NCBI GenBank assembly: GCA_027422505.1
Contig: JAPQWV010000689.1
Location: 62,001 to 126,000, forward strand
Source: Craterostigma plantagineum
Lineage: Eukaryota; Streptophyta; Magnoliopsida; Lamiales; Linderniaceae
Direction: 5' to 3'
Length of the DNA: 64,000 nucleotides
Positions 10,898-21,479 of this stretch are shown here, one piece after another. Within the stretch, counting starts at the first letter, position 1; each line of letters opens with the position of its first letter. The position numbers were made by a program, and so were the translations under genes. The notes under the pieces are model-generated. The model ran no database searches and was not told where the DNA came from. It saw nothing but the letters and a program-made list of their open reading frames with translations.

Positions 10898-11516
10898 ATT
10901 GGATATGTATGAAATTTATGAATTAATAATCGAGAATTGAACGGCTTAAATAGGAAAAACAGCCGCGAGCATTGAGGGCGACGTCGCGGGCATTGGACGC
11001 GACGACGCATCCATTAGGCGCAACGTAAGTGGCCCAATAACTTTAGTGGGTTTAGTGGCCGTGTTTAGCGGGTTTAGTGGGCTTTAGTGGGTCTGGGTCA
11101 ACGACGCGTGCATTGACAGCGTCGTCGCGTCCATTAAACGCGATGCGGGCCACACGCTGGCCCAGCTGAGGGCTTGTGCCACGTCAGCCATCGCGTCTAA
11201 TAGGCGCGACGACGCGTTTATTAAATGCGTTTCCCTCGATTTTAATAATTTCCGCTACATTTGCCCTATTTTATTGAATATGGGCTCAAATCGGCTCAAA
11301 TCGCCCTATTTTAATTAAAAAGCCAAAATTGTGCCTATTTTTGTAATAGTTTACACACAATGACTATATTTGTTAGTTCCCTTTAAAAAGATGTCTACAT
11401 TTGTAAATCACCCTATATTTGTAGACTGACGACCAACATGATATTAACTGTATTAACTATTAAGTACCCCGTGTAGGTAGGGCATAGAATAGACGTCTTG
11501 GACATTGTGCTAACAA

Positions 11517-12040
11517 GAGCATCTCCAACACCCGGCATAAAATGCAGTTAAGTTTATGCAATAATATAATGTGATTTTGGTCCAACCATAAACTCTATTT
11601 TATAAAGTTTTATTCCAAACTATTAGCTATATTTGTATACTCTAAAAATCAAATTTCATTTATTACTATCATAATTGACTATTAAACTTTAGATTATAAT
11701 TACTAAAAGGCAATATATTATAATTATTAATATTTAAAATTACATAAATTATAAAATTAGTATATTATTTAATTTATTACTTTATGAATGAAAAGTAAAA
11801 TAACAATAAACAAAAGCAACTTAATATTTTTTTCTTTTTTATTATTTGTAAGAATATAAAATATTTCAATATAATTAAATATGTTTTATTAAATAAAATA
11901 TAGATAAATGGAAACTACAACTCTATTATTGAAAATTGTGTGTACTCCTGCTCGTCAACACAATATCAATGTTAAATATGAAGTCCAATTGGAATATGTA
12001 CTCTATTAGTCACAAAATAAAGTACGCATTGGAGATGATC
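11517..12040. mobile_element. Probable MITE with GAGCATCTCCAA ends
   Basis: The left end GAGCATCTCCAA (from 11,517) is matched by inverted GATCATCTCCAATGCGTAC at the right (to 12,040). The interior is very AT-rich and non-coding. This end sequence is common in plant MITEs. No clear target duplication was found, so family and exact ends are uncertain. Confidence 0.5.
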
Positions 12041-12236
12041 AACGTACCACTTGTTAACTTATATGCATATTACTGATTTTGGAATAGAGGAGAACGAGAG
12101 TTGGTGAGAGATGGAGAACGACGGAGGAGTTCTTACTTGTTTTTTTATTACCACTCCTCTCTTAACTTCATAGCACACGCGTTACATTTTTATAATGCCG
12201 CATAGAGAATTCTAGAAAGAAATACAAAGTAGTAAT

Positions 12237-12492
12237 TGTTATAAATATATTATTATGTGGATGTCCTCTATTGGAGTGTGTGCCACATCTATTGCCTATA
12301 TATAGACCTCATTGGCCACTTGTAAAATGTACACAAATTTTAAAGAAACTCCTCTCTCTTTCTCTCACGTTACTCTCACTCTCACTCTCACTCTCTCCCT
12401 CTCTCACTTATAATATTATATAATATAATATATGTTACTTAGTATAATAATAAAACCTTAAATACAATTAATAAGTTAAGTTATTTATAATA
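12237..12492 (+). repeat. 5' LTR of the Copia element
   Basis: 256 bp, starting TGTTATAAATATATT and ending TTATTTATAATA, so it ends in TA rather than the usual CA. A TATA-like CCTATATATAGACC at about 12,295 followed by a CT-rich tract fits a promoter region. The sequence after the LTR, CGTTATCAGCACGAGG, is the candidate primer-binding region. It shares only a TATCAG core with the usual initiator-Met site. Confidence 0.95.
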
Positions 12493-12646
12493 CGTTATCA
12501 GCACGAGGCTCTACCGGCAACACCGATCTCTATCGACGACGCTAATTTCTACGAAGATTTACGGGCAAAATTAAGGTATAATAATTTTATTTCATATTTA
12601 TGACAATATTATACAAATATAAAATATATATACAATATACAACAAA

Positions 12647-12729
12647 ATGCCATAGTCCGACTGGTTTCGCGGAATACCGTCAAAATCTAAGTGATGGGAG
12701 GTCCAGATTTCGAATCCCAGCGATGGCAT
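12647..12729 (+). other. tRNA-like fold in the Copia leader
   Basis: ATGCCAT (12,647-12,653) is perfectly complementary to ATGGCAT (12,723-12,729), like a 7-bp acceptor stem. Two bases later TCCG pairs with CGGA as a 4-bp D-stem with a GG-containing loop. Near the 3' side TTTCGAATCCC resembles a B box, but the T-stem is degenerate and no good anticodon arm is seen. It lies between the 5' LTR and gag. It could be a captured tRNA or SINE, or a structured leader element. Confidence 0.45.
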
Positions 12730-12743
12730 ATTAATTTTTTTTA

Positions 12744-12812
12744 TCCGACTAGCTTGGTTCGGTTTATCCGACTAGCTTGGTTCGGTTTATCCGACTAGCT
12801 TGGTTCGGTTTA
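12744..12812 (+). repeat. Three perfect tandem 23-bp repeats in the Copia leader
   Basis: A 23-bp unit beginning TCCGACTAGCTTGGTTCGG is repeated three times without change, directly after the tRNA-like segment. It is followed by a looser series of GGTTTATACCGCCTA-like strings to about 12,885. No coding frame. Confidence 0.95.
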
Positions 12813-13041
12813 TACCGCCTATCATGTGATGGTTTGTACCACCTGATATGTGCCGGTTTATACCGCCTATTATGTACCGGTGTGTAACTCCCGCTAGTAA
12901 GTACGTCTAATTATATATCCAAAATAATTGGCTATACAAACTATATTTTTCAAATATTATTTTTATTAAGATTAGTTATGCATGCAATATTTTGTTATAT
13001 TATCATTTTTGAATTGTTTTTTTGTATTTTATAGTAATATG

Positions 13042-14083
13042 ACGAATTTGGCGAGCCTTAAGTTTGTTGCACTCGATATCACTGGCCGAAATTATCTATC
13101 TTGGGCACTAGATGCCGAAATTCATTTGAAAGCAAAAGGTCTAGGTGATACCATCAAACCGACCAATGCAACATCCGAGCAGGACAAAGCGAAGGTAATG
13201 ATTTTTCTTCGCCACCACATTCATGAAAGTCTCAAAATTGAGTACTTAACGGTGAAAGACCCGAAAGACTTGTGGAAAAACTTAGAAGATCGATATAACC
13301 ACTTAAAGACTGTTATTCTTCCAAATGCAAGGTATGAATGGGTGAATTTACGCTTGCAAGATTTTAAATCAGTAAGCGAATATAATTCTGCTGTTTATAG
13401 AATTACTTCTACACTGAAATTATGTAGAGAAACTATTACCGATGCAATTATGCTGGAGAAAACGTTCACCACATTTCATCCATCAAATGTCATTCTACAA
13501 CAGCAATATCGGGAGAGAAAATTTGAAAAGTACTCAGATCTTATTTCTTGTTTACTGTTGGCTGAGCAAAACAATGAGTTGCTGATGAGAAATCATGAAT
13601 CCCGACCGACTGGTACTGCTGCACTCCCTGAAGCGAATGCAGTCAATGTTAATAATGATAATACTCGAGGTAATGATCGTGGACGTGGTCGTGGTGGACA
13701 TCGCGGTCGTGGACGTGGCCGTGGTCGGCCGAAATTATCATGGTGGTGGTTATCAATATTTCCGTGGTGGTTATCATAATTATCGTGGCGGTCTTCAAAA
13801 TTTTTGCCAGAAGAAGAAAGTTTATGATGGTAAAAATGAAAAGAAGCAAACTGAACAGAAAGGGAATGACGAAAAATGTTATCGATGCGGTGGTCCGGGC
13901 CATTGGTCCCGCACTTGCCGTACGCCCCAATACCTTGTTGAGCTGTATCAAGAATCAATGGGCAAAGGAAAGAAAACTGAAACGAACTTGGTTCAGGGTA
14001 CAATTGCTTCAACTTCTGGTGTTAATGAAGAAGGTGTTAATTTCGATGCCGACGATTTTCTGCTCATCAATGAAGAAATTTAA
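13042..14083 (+). pseudogene. Copia Gag, frameshifted
   Basis: Structural protein of the retrotransposon. It starts at 13,042 (MTNLASLKFVALDITGRNYL), a typical plant Copia Gag N-terminus, and continues through the UBN2-like core with LWKNLEDRYNHLK. In the Arg/Gly-rich tail near 13,730 the frame shifts by one base. The second frame carries the zinc knuckle CYRCGGPGHWSRTC (about 13,879-13,920) and ends at a stop at 14,081-14,083. An uninterrupted frame would give about 345 residues. An expressed copy would need to bypass the shift. Confidence 0.85.
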
Positions 14084-14153
14084 TCTGCTATCATTTTATA
14101 ATTTAAATGCTTTATTATTGTGTGCTTTGGTGTGTATCGTTCGAAAGTTATCG

Positions 14154-14299
14154 TTATGTTTGCTATGATTGTTATTTGGATGTCATTCCTGTGTTTGCTA
14201 TGTATCGTGTGTTTTCAATAATTTCGTTATGTTTGCTATGATTGTTATTTGGATGTTATTCCTGTCTTTGCTATGTATCGTTTGTTTCAATAATATGTA
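14154..14299 (+). repeat. 73-bp direct duplication in the Gag-Pol spacer
   Basis: A block starting TTATGTTTGCTATGATTGTT occurs at 14,154 and again at 14,227, with a few substitutions. It fills most of the roughly 250-bp non-coding gap between the Gag stop and the Pol frame. Confidence 0.85.
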
Positions 14300-14336
14300 T
14301 GAATGATAATTATATGTTTGTTTATAAAGGATTTAT

Positions 14337-17300
14337 ATGATGGACGCGAGCATGCGCAATCAAGAATTATGTCTTGCGGACTGTGCAACGACTAATACAA
14401 TTCTGAAAAATAAGAACTATTTCGAGCATATTGATATGAAAGAAATCAGTGTGATTACTATATCGGGTAGCACAAATATAATTGAAGGCTCCGGAAGAGC
14501 TAATATATTATTGCCCAGAGGAACAAGGCTGATTATTGAAAATGCCTTATATTCCCCTAAGTCTCAAAGAAATTTATTAAGCTTTAAAGCAATTCGAAAT
14601 AACGGATATCATGTTGAGATTGCACAAAAGGGAGATGTTGAATATTTGCACATTACGAAAGTGATTTCTAATGAAAAAAGAATCATAGAAACATTACCGT
14701 CTTTTAACTCTGGGCTATACTACACATATCTTCGAACAATTGAATCATATGCTATCCAAAGGTTTACCAATGACAGTACGTTTAATGTTTGGCATGACCG
14801 GTTGGGCCATCCCGGTACAACTATGATGCGAAAAATAATTGAAAATTCACGCGGACATTTGTTGAGGAACCCGAAGATTCTCCAGTCTAAAGAATCAATA
14901 TGTATTGCTTGCTCTAAAGGGAAGTTAATTATTCGACCATCCCAAATGAAAGTAAAGACCGAATCTATTGCATTTTTGGAGCGTATACATGGCGATATTT
15001 GTGGACCGATACATCCATCATGTAGGCCATTTTAAATATTTCATGGTATTGATTGATGCATCAAGTAAATGGTCCCATGTTTGTTTGTTATCTACGAGAA
15101 ACTTAGCATTTGCGAGATTACTTGCTCAGCTAATTAGATTAAGAGCACATTTTCCAGATTATCCGATAAAGAAAATACGATTTGATAATGCTGGTGAATT
15201 TACTTCCAAGGCATTTAACGATTATTGTATGTCAATTGGTATCGATGTCGAGCACCCTGTGCCACATGTCCATACACAAAATGGTCTTGCAGAATCATTG
15301 ATTAAACGCCTGCAGTTTATTGCAAGGCCGTTGTTGATGAAGTCGAAACTTCCATCGTCTTGTTGGGGACATGCTATATTACATGCAGCAGCACTAATCC
15401 GCATCAGGCCAACAAGTTATCATAATATCTCCCCGTTACAAATGGTTTATGGTCAGGAACCAGATATTTCTCATTTAAGAATTTTCGGATGCGCAGTATA
15501 CATTCCAATTGCACCACCACAACGCACAAAGATGGGACCTCAAAGGAGGTTGGGAATATATGTCGGTTTTGAATCTCCATCAATTATAAAATATTTAGAA
15601 CACTGGAGATCGATTCACGGCCAGATTTGCCGACTGTCACTTCGATGAAACAAATTTTCCGACATTAGGGGGAGAAAAGAAACAGTTGGAAAGAAATTAG
15701 TTGGAATGAATTATCACTAAATCATTATGATCCTCGAACAAAAGAATGTGAACTAGAAGTTCAAAAGATAATTCATTTACAAAGCCTAGCGAACCAATTG
15801 CCAGACAGTTTTGCTGACCCAAAAAGGGTGACAAAGTCACATATTTCAGCTGTTAATGCTCCTGCTAAAATTGATGTTCCTGCAGAACAAACAGATAATA
15901 CGATTGAGCTTAAACCACAACTAAAGCGTGGTAGGCCTTCTGGTTCCAAAGATAAAAATCCTCGGAAAAGAAAAGGAGCAAATAATAAGAATGGTCCAAT
16001 CGAGGATTTATCGACTAAAGAAGAGTCGATGGGCATAAATGATGATAAAAATGAAAGTCAGGTACCTGAACAAATTGAAAATAATGATAATGAAGAGATC
16101 TCTATCAATTACGCCCAGAATGGAATAAGATGGAACCGAGATAAAGTCAACGTTGACGACAAATTCTCATTTAACGTAGCGCTACAAGAAATGAATGAGA
16201 TTAATGAGAATGAGGATCATGAACCAAGGTCTGTAAAAGAGTGCAGACAAAGAAATGATTGGCCAAAATGGAAAGATGCAATCGATGCTGAATTAAAATC
16301 ACTTGAGAGACGAAAAGTTTTTGGACCTGTAGTCCGTATACCAGAGAATATAAAGCCGGTTGGATATAAATGGGTTTTTATCAGAAAGAGAAATGAAAAG
16401 GGCGAAATTATGAGATACAAAGCCTGGCTTGTTGCACAAGGTTTTTCGCAAAGACCTGGTATTGATTATGAGGAGACATACTCTCCTGTGGTGGATGCAA
16501 CAACTTTTCGTTATATAATAAGTCTGGCAATACGTGAAAAACTCGATATGCGTCTAATGGATGTTGTCACTGCCTATTTATATGGCTCACTTGATAGTGA
16601 CATTTATATGAAGCTTCCTGAGGGATTTCAATTGCCTGAAAATTCAAGGCCCCGTGATGAGTACTCAATTAAACTGAACAAATCGCTTTATGGATTAAAG
16701 CAATCTGGGCGTATGTGGTATAATCGCCTAAGTGAATATTTATTAAAAGAGGGGTACAAAAATGATCAAATTTGCCCTTGTATATTTATGAGAAGCTGTA
16801 GAAATGATTTTGTTATCATAGCAGTATATGTTGATGATATCAATATAATTGGAACTCCTGAAGAGTTGTCAAAGGCCGTTAATTGTTTGAAAAAGGAGTT
16901 CGAAATGAAAGATCTTGGAAAGACGAAATTTGTCTTGGTTTGCAGATCGAATATTTGAAGAATGGAATATTTGTATGTCAAGAAACATATACGAAAAAGG
17001 TGTTGAGAAGATTTTATATGGATAAAGCGCATCCGTTGGATACTCCGATGATTGTTCGATCTCTAGATGTTAATAAAGACCCGTTCAGACCTCGAGAAAA
17101 TGATGAAGAGTTGCTTGGTCCTGAAGTACCATACCTTAGTGCCATAGGAGCACTAATATATCTTACGAGTCATACGCGGCCTGATATAGCATTCGCTGTA
17201 AATTTATTGGCGAGATATAGTTCGTCACCAACTCGTAGACATTGGAACGGTGTTAAACGAATTTTTCGATACCTTAAAGGAACAACTGATTTGGGATTAT

Positions 17301-17827
17301 TCTATTCAAATGAGTCCAGGTCAGATCTAATCGGATATGCAGATGCTGGTTTTCTATCCGACCCACATAATGCTCGATCGCAAACGGGTTATCTATTTAC
17401 ATATGGTGGAACTGCTATTTCTTGGCGGTCAGTTAAACAAAGTTTAACCGCCACTTCATCTAATCATGCGGAAATTTTAGCGATTCACGAAGCGAGCAGA
17501 GAATGCATTTGGTTGCGATCGATAATCCAGCATATACGAAAAACTTGTGGGTTGTTATCAGAAAAGTTACCTCCGACGATCTTATATGAAGACAATGCCG
17601 CATGTATTGCTCAGTTAAAGGAAGGTTACATCAAAGGCGATAGAACCAAACATATATCGCCTAAATTCTTCTATACACACGACCTACAGAAGGCCGGCGA
17701 AATTAACGTACAACAAGTTCGGTCTAGTGACAACCTCGCAGATCTATTCACCAAAGCGCTACCTCCAATATCATTCAAGAGACTCATAGATTTGATCGGA
17801 CTTCGAAGACTCAAAGAGATCAAGTGA
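14337..17827 (+). pseudogene. Copia Pol (protease, integrase, RT, RNase H), multiply frameshifted
   Basis: Polyprotein of the retrotransposon. The protease region has CLADCATTNTIL near 14,373, with Cys-Ala where D-S/T-G is usual. The pre-integrase motif is WHDRLGHPGTT (near 14,790). The integrase core includes HGDICGPIHP, then the D of RFDNAGEFTS and the E of QNGLAES. The RT carries the Copia string GYKWVFIRKRNEKGEI and the catalytic YVDD (near 16,828). The RNase H region ends HISPKFFYTHDLQ and DLFTKALPP. Frame changes occur near 15,010, 15,600, 15,690 and 16,940, so this copy cannot make a full polyprotein unless mobilised in trans. Confidence 0.92.
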
Positions 17828-17972
17828 TGTTTACATCAGGGGGAGACAATATACGCTGCACTCTTTTTCCCTTCACTAGGTTTTTTCCCACTGGGTTTTC
17901 CTAGTAAGGTTTTAACGAGGCAGCTAATATCATTTCTTAAAGTATTTTATTTTAAGGACATCCAAGGGGGAG

Positions 17973-18222
17973 TGTTATAAATATATTATTATGTGGATGT
18001 CCTCTATTGGAGTGTGTGCCACATCTATTGCCTATATATAGACATGGTCACTTGTAAAATGTACACAAATTTTAAAGAAACTCCTCTCTCTCTCTCACGT
18101 TACTCTCACTCTCACTCTCACTCTCTCCCTCTCTCACTTATAATATTATATAATATAATATATGTTACTTAGTATAATAATAAAACCTTAAATACAATTA
18201 ATAAGTTAAGTTATTTATAATA
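17973..18222 (+). repeat. 3' LTR of the Copia element
   Basis: 250 bp, nearly identical to the 5' LTR. Visible differences are a 4-bp indel with substitutions around GACCTCATTGGCCACTTG versus GACATGGTCACTTG, and a 2-bp change in the CT tract. Confidence 0.95.
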
Positions 18223-18739
18223 GTAATATGCTCCCAAAAATACATTAGTAGTTGTCTGCCAATACAATAATAGAAGTTGGAAAGTGATGTAGAGGTCAGC
18301 TTTTTGGCTAGCTCTAGTCCAGGTAAGTAGTTCATTGGTAAGGCGCCTACTGATAACGATCCGAATGCCTGATTCCGAACTTGCTAACAAGTGCTTATGA
18401 AAGCAGGTCGGTCTCGACTTATCTTTCCTCATCTAGTCCAACTAAGAGATCTGGCGGAGGGCTTCGAGGCCTGTGAGAAATTCGAGCAAAATCAATGGGT
18501 GCCGGAGCTGCGTAAATGACTTGTAGTAGGTTTTTTGGACTAAGTTCCATGTGTGCAAGAGAGATAATGTGCAAGTGATCCGACTCCACTCACCCGCAAT
18601 AGTTTTTGACTTTATTTATCATGTGGAAAGGAAACAAAGACCTGCTGCACTCATTTGCTTGTGAGTTGAAAATATTTGGTATTATTCTCCGGTTTCAGAA
18701 GATAGTAGTTTGAAGCGAAACAGAAGTCGATCAATATCC
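18223..18739. other. Stretch between the Copia element and NLR copy 2
   Basis: I see no gene or element. It should contain the ancestral upstream region of NLR copy 2. Only the last few tens of bases resemble the sequence before NLR copy 1. Confidence 0.5.
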
Positions 18740-21281
18740 ATGTCACTCGCGAAGGCCACAGATCTGCTTCATCAGAACATCGTCCTCCGAAGCAGAACTA
18801 CTAGTGCAGAATTACAGCTGGAAAACATGATGGTCACTCTCACTGAGAGCACTCATTTCTTGAGATCTTATCTCGAAAAGTCATGTGCCAGTCAATTTGA
18901 AGCCGAGATCAAGGATGCGGCGGTCAAGCAGAAGGCGTCATCCTGCGCTTCGTCTACGAGCAGAAGCTTCGTTCGAAGTCGGGCGTCGACGACTTAAAGT
19001 TGAGGAGCCTATGCCGTCAGTTGGAAAGAATACATGAGGATGCAATCAGTTCCCTGGTGGATAGAATAAAAAAAAGTGTTTGTGAAAATGCCTCTGAGGA
19101 TAGGTCCGTTGGAATCCTCGATCCTTCTCCATTAAGGCTGATTCCGCTTGCCAGAGACGAGGTGGTTGTTGGCCTCGAGGGTGCAATGCACCAGCTAATG
19201 GATGTTGCTTTCGAAAGACCTTCTACAGAACTCGGAGTGATCTCGATAGCGGGCATGGGGGGCATTGGGAAGACGACCCTCGCCAGAAAAATCTACAACC
19301 ACACTACTACCACCTTTGAACTGTTTCAAGTACGTGGCTGGGTGACGGTGTCCAAAGATCACGGTTCAAAAGACATCTTGTTCATCTCTTGCGGCTTCAA
19401 TTCAACCATAAATCGTACATCCCAAGGAGAGGGACGAGTACATAGAGAACCACGTCAGCAAGAATTTGAAAGGGAGGAGATTCTTGATCGTACTTGACGA
19501 CGTGTGGAGTCCAAATGCAATGCATCGCCTGATGAGTACTTTCCCAGATGACGGAAGCAGCAGTCGGATCCTCCTAACCACGAGGCGAATGGATGTTGCA
19601 AATGCAATGCATCATGGTTTCCCAACATATGTTTTTACGATGTCATTATTGAGTGACGAGGACTTGTACGACCCTACTTGTCCGAAAGGTGTTTCAAAAA
19701 GGGTATTGTCCACCTGAGTTTAAACATCTTTCGATGGGAGTAGCATATGCATGCAGGGGACTACCCCTCGCGATCATTTTAGCCGCGGAAATCTTGGTTG
19801 CGGTCAATATATCTTTGTCTAAGTGGGAATACGTCTGCGAAACAATTTGTGCTATTAAACGTGATGAAGATGTCCTGCTCCGTATGTTCTCTTTGAGTTA
19901 TGGACACTTTACCGCATCACCTTAGATCATGTTTATTGTACTTGGGAGCTTTCCCTGAAGACCACGAGATAAATGTCTCTAAGGTCACCAAACAACTGCT
20001 CGCGCAAGATTTTCTGCGGAATTCGACGATCTCAGAAACGGAGGAGTGCTTGCAAGATCTTGCCAGGCGAAATTTAGTATCAGTCCTCAAGTGGAAATCT
20101 GATGATGGAATCAAAAGCATATGCTTGCACGACATGGTTAGAGATTTTTGCTTAGAGAAAGCTCGAGAAGAGAACTTTCTTCACTGTGTCACAGGCGACT
20201 ACTCCAATCCAGACATTACGGGGAGGAAGATAAAGGTCTTTTACTTCGGACGATGCTGACGAGGCTCATACTGTTATCTGCTTTGGGCGGGGATGGACCC
20301 TTAATCCTCTAACTTCTATAGGAAGGCTTAGGCTGCTTAAGTCACTGTACTTGGTAGATGTCGAAATCGCATCGTTTCCTATGGAGGTGCTTGAGTTGTT
20401 CCTTTTGAGGCTACTTGCTCTTTCCCACGTGCCCGAAATTCCACCATCCGTATCGAGTATTCAGTATCTCGAGACCTTAATGATCAATCCGAGAGATTCC
20501 TCCTTCGGCACATTAACCTTGAACGAAAAATCCCTACCCCTATGAGATATGGACAATGCCACGGTTAAGGCATATAATCTCTTTCTGCTACGGACCCTTA
20601 CCCAGTCCAAGGCACGAAAATTCGCCCCTACAAAACCTGGAGACTCTCAGCGCTGTAATGAATTTGGATTGCAGCAGCGCCGAACTGATGGGAATGATTC
20701 CGAATATTAAGAAGTTGGGGATCTTTTATTTCGGAGTCAGGTGCTCGACGCATTCCCTCAAAAACATCAAGCGCATGTGCAAGCTCGAGAATTTGAATGT
20801 TTGGGTTCTCGTGCCTTTCTCTTCGCCTTAGAATCTCGCCCTCGGTTTTCCTGCCTCGCTGAGGAAGTTAACGTTGAGAGGCATTCGACTCTCCGAGCAA
20901 GATATGCGCATCGTCGGGCAACTGCCCTTTCTTGAAGTGCTGAAGCTGAGGCGTGACAGTTTCGAGAATGATCAGTGGGCAGTGACGGGCGACGGGTTTA
21001 AGAATTTGAAACACCTACTGCTCGAAGAGCTATTAGGTCTGAGGCATTGGTTTTCTGACGATGAAGGAGATTGTTCCATCATGGCAATGCTCCAAATGGT
21101 CGTAATTCGTACGTGTAAGGACTTAGACGAGATTCCGAGGTTTTTTATGGACATTCCTTCGCTTGAACTAATTGAGGTGGTTAATTGCAAGAACAAGTCG
21201 CTTGTTGAATCTGCTAAGCGCATAAAAGAACAGTTTGGCCTTCATCAGAACCTTGAAGTCCTTGTCAAGAAGTATGGCTGA
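18740..21281 (+). pseudogene. CC-NBS-LRR (late-blight R1 type) resistance gene, copy 2, frameshifted
   Basis: Paralogue of the NLR at 5-7.6 kb, same strand. The start MSLAKATDLLHQ aligns inside the copy-1 N-terminus. The P-loop is GMGGIGKTTLA (about 19,255), kinase-2 FLIVLDDVW (about 19,485), RNBS-B SSRILLTTR (about 19,560), the GLPLA motif CRGLPLAIILAAE (about 19,755) and the MHD variant LHDMVRDF (about 20,125). The LRR region is very close to copy 1. Lesions differ: a 1-bp loss near 18,922, a shift near 19,395, further shifts near 19,650-19,920, a 17-bp deletion near 20,535 relative to copy 1, and TAG at 20,829-20,831 where copy 1 has CAG. Clear pseudogene. Unlike copy 1 it keeps the linker sequence before the P-loop. 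Confidence 0.9.
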
Positions 21282-21479
21282 TCTGTTGTCTTCTACGGAG
21301 CGAAAACGGCTTTCAATTTGTTCACTTTCAAGGCAATAAGGAATTGTTATTGCAAATTGATGCTGCTGGCATCCAACTTGCATTTCCATTACGAATATTG
21401 TGTGTTTTATGTCTTCTTTCAGGACTCACAAGGTCATCTATGTGCAAGTCATGATAAAACCATATAGATATTTATCCTA

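Larger units (their letters stand above)
8805..11424. mobile_element. Chimeric, defective MULE with plant-mobile-domain cargo
   Basis: Long imperfect terminal inverted repeats: the left starts near 8815 (GGGCTTTTTAATTAAAATAG) and its inverse lies at 11,303-11,325. The similarity continues inward through a block containing GCGTCTAATAGACGCGATG and its inverted partner near 11,190. Between them lie a plus-strand plant-mobile-domain fragment and a minus-strand MuDR-type N-terminal fragment, abutting tail to tail. The catalytic part of the transposase is missing, so the element cannot be autonomous. No 9-bp target duplication was identified. The right end is approximate and the left end looks truncated. 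Confidence 0.75.
12237..18222 (+). mobile_element. Ty1/Copia LTR retrotransposon, 5,986 bp
   Basis: Two near-identical LTRs bound an internal region with Copia gag-pol in the order Gag, protease, integrase, reverse transcriptase, RNase H. A 5-bp target duplication GTAAT lies at 12,232-12,236 and 18,223-18,227. The polypurine tract AAGGGGGAG lies just before the 3' LTR (about 17,964-17,972). The LTRs differ mainly by two short indels, implying a recent insertion, yet the internal frames are broken in at least four places. The element sits between the two NLR pseudogenes, in their orientation. Confidence 0.95.

Noticed and set aside
12360..12410. CTCTCACTCTCACT tract as a possible CRISPR or satellite array
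   Set aside because: It is a CT-rich LTR leader tract present in both LTRs; no spacer-repeat structure.
13593..14012. Histidine- and arginine-rich antisense frames in the Copia gag region
   Set aside because: Antisense shadows of the Arg/Gly-rich Gag tail.
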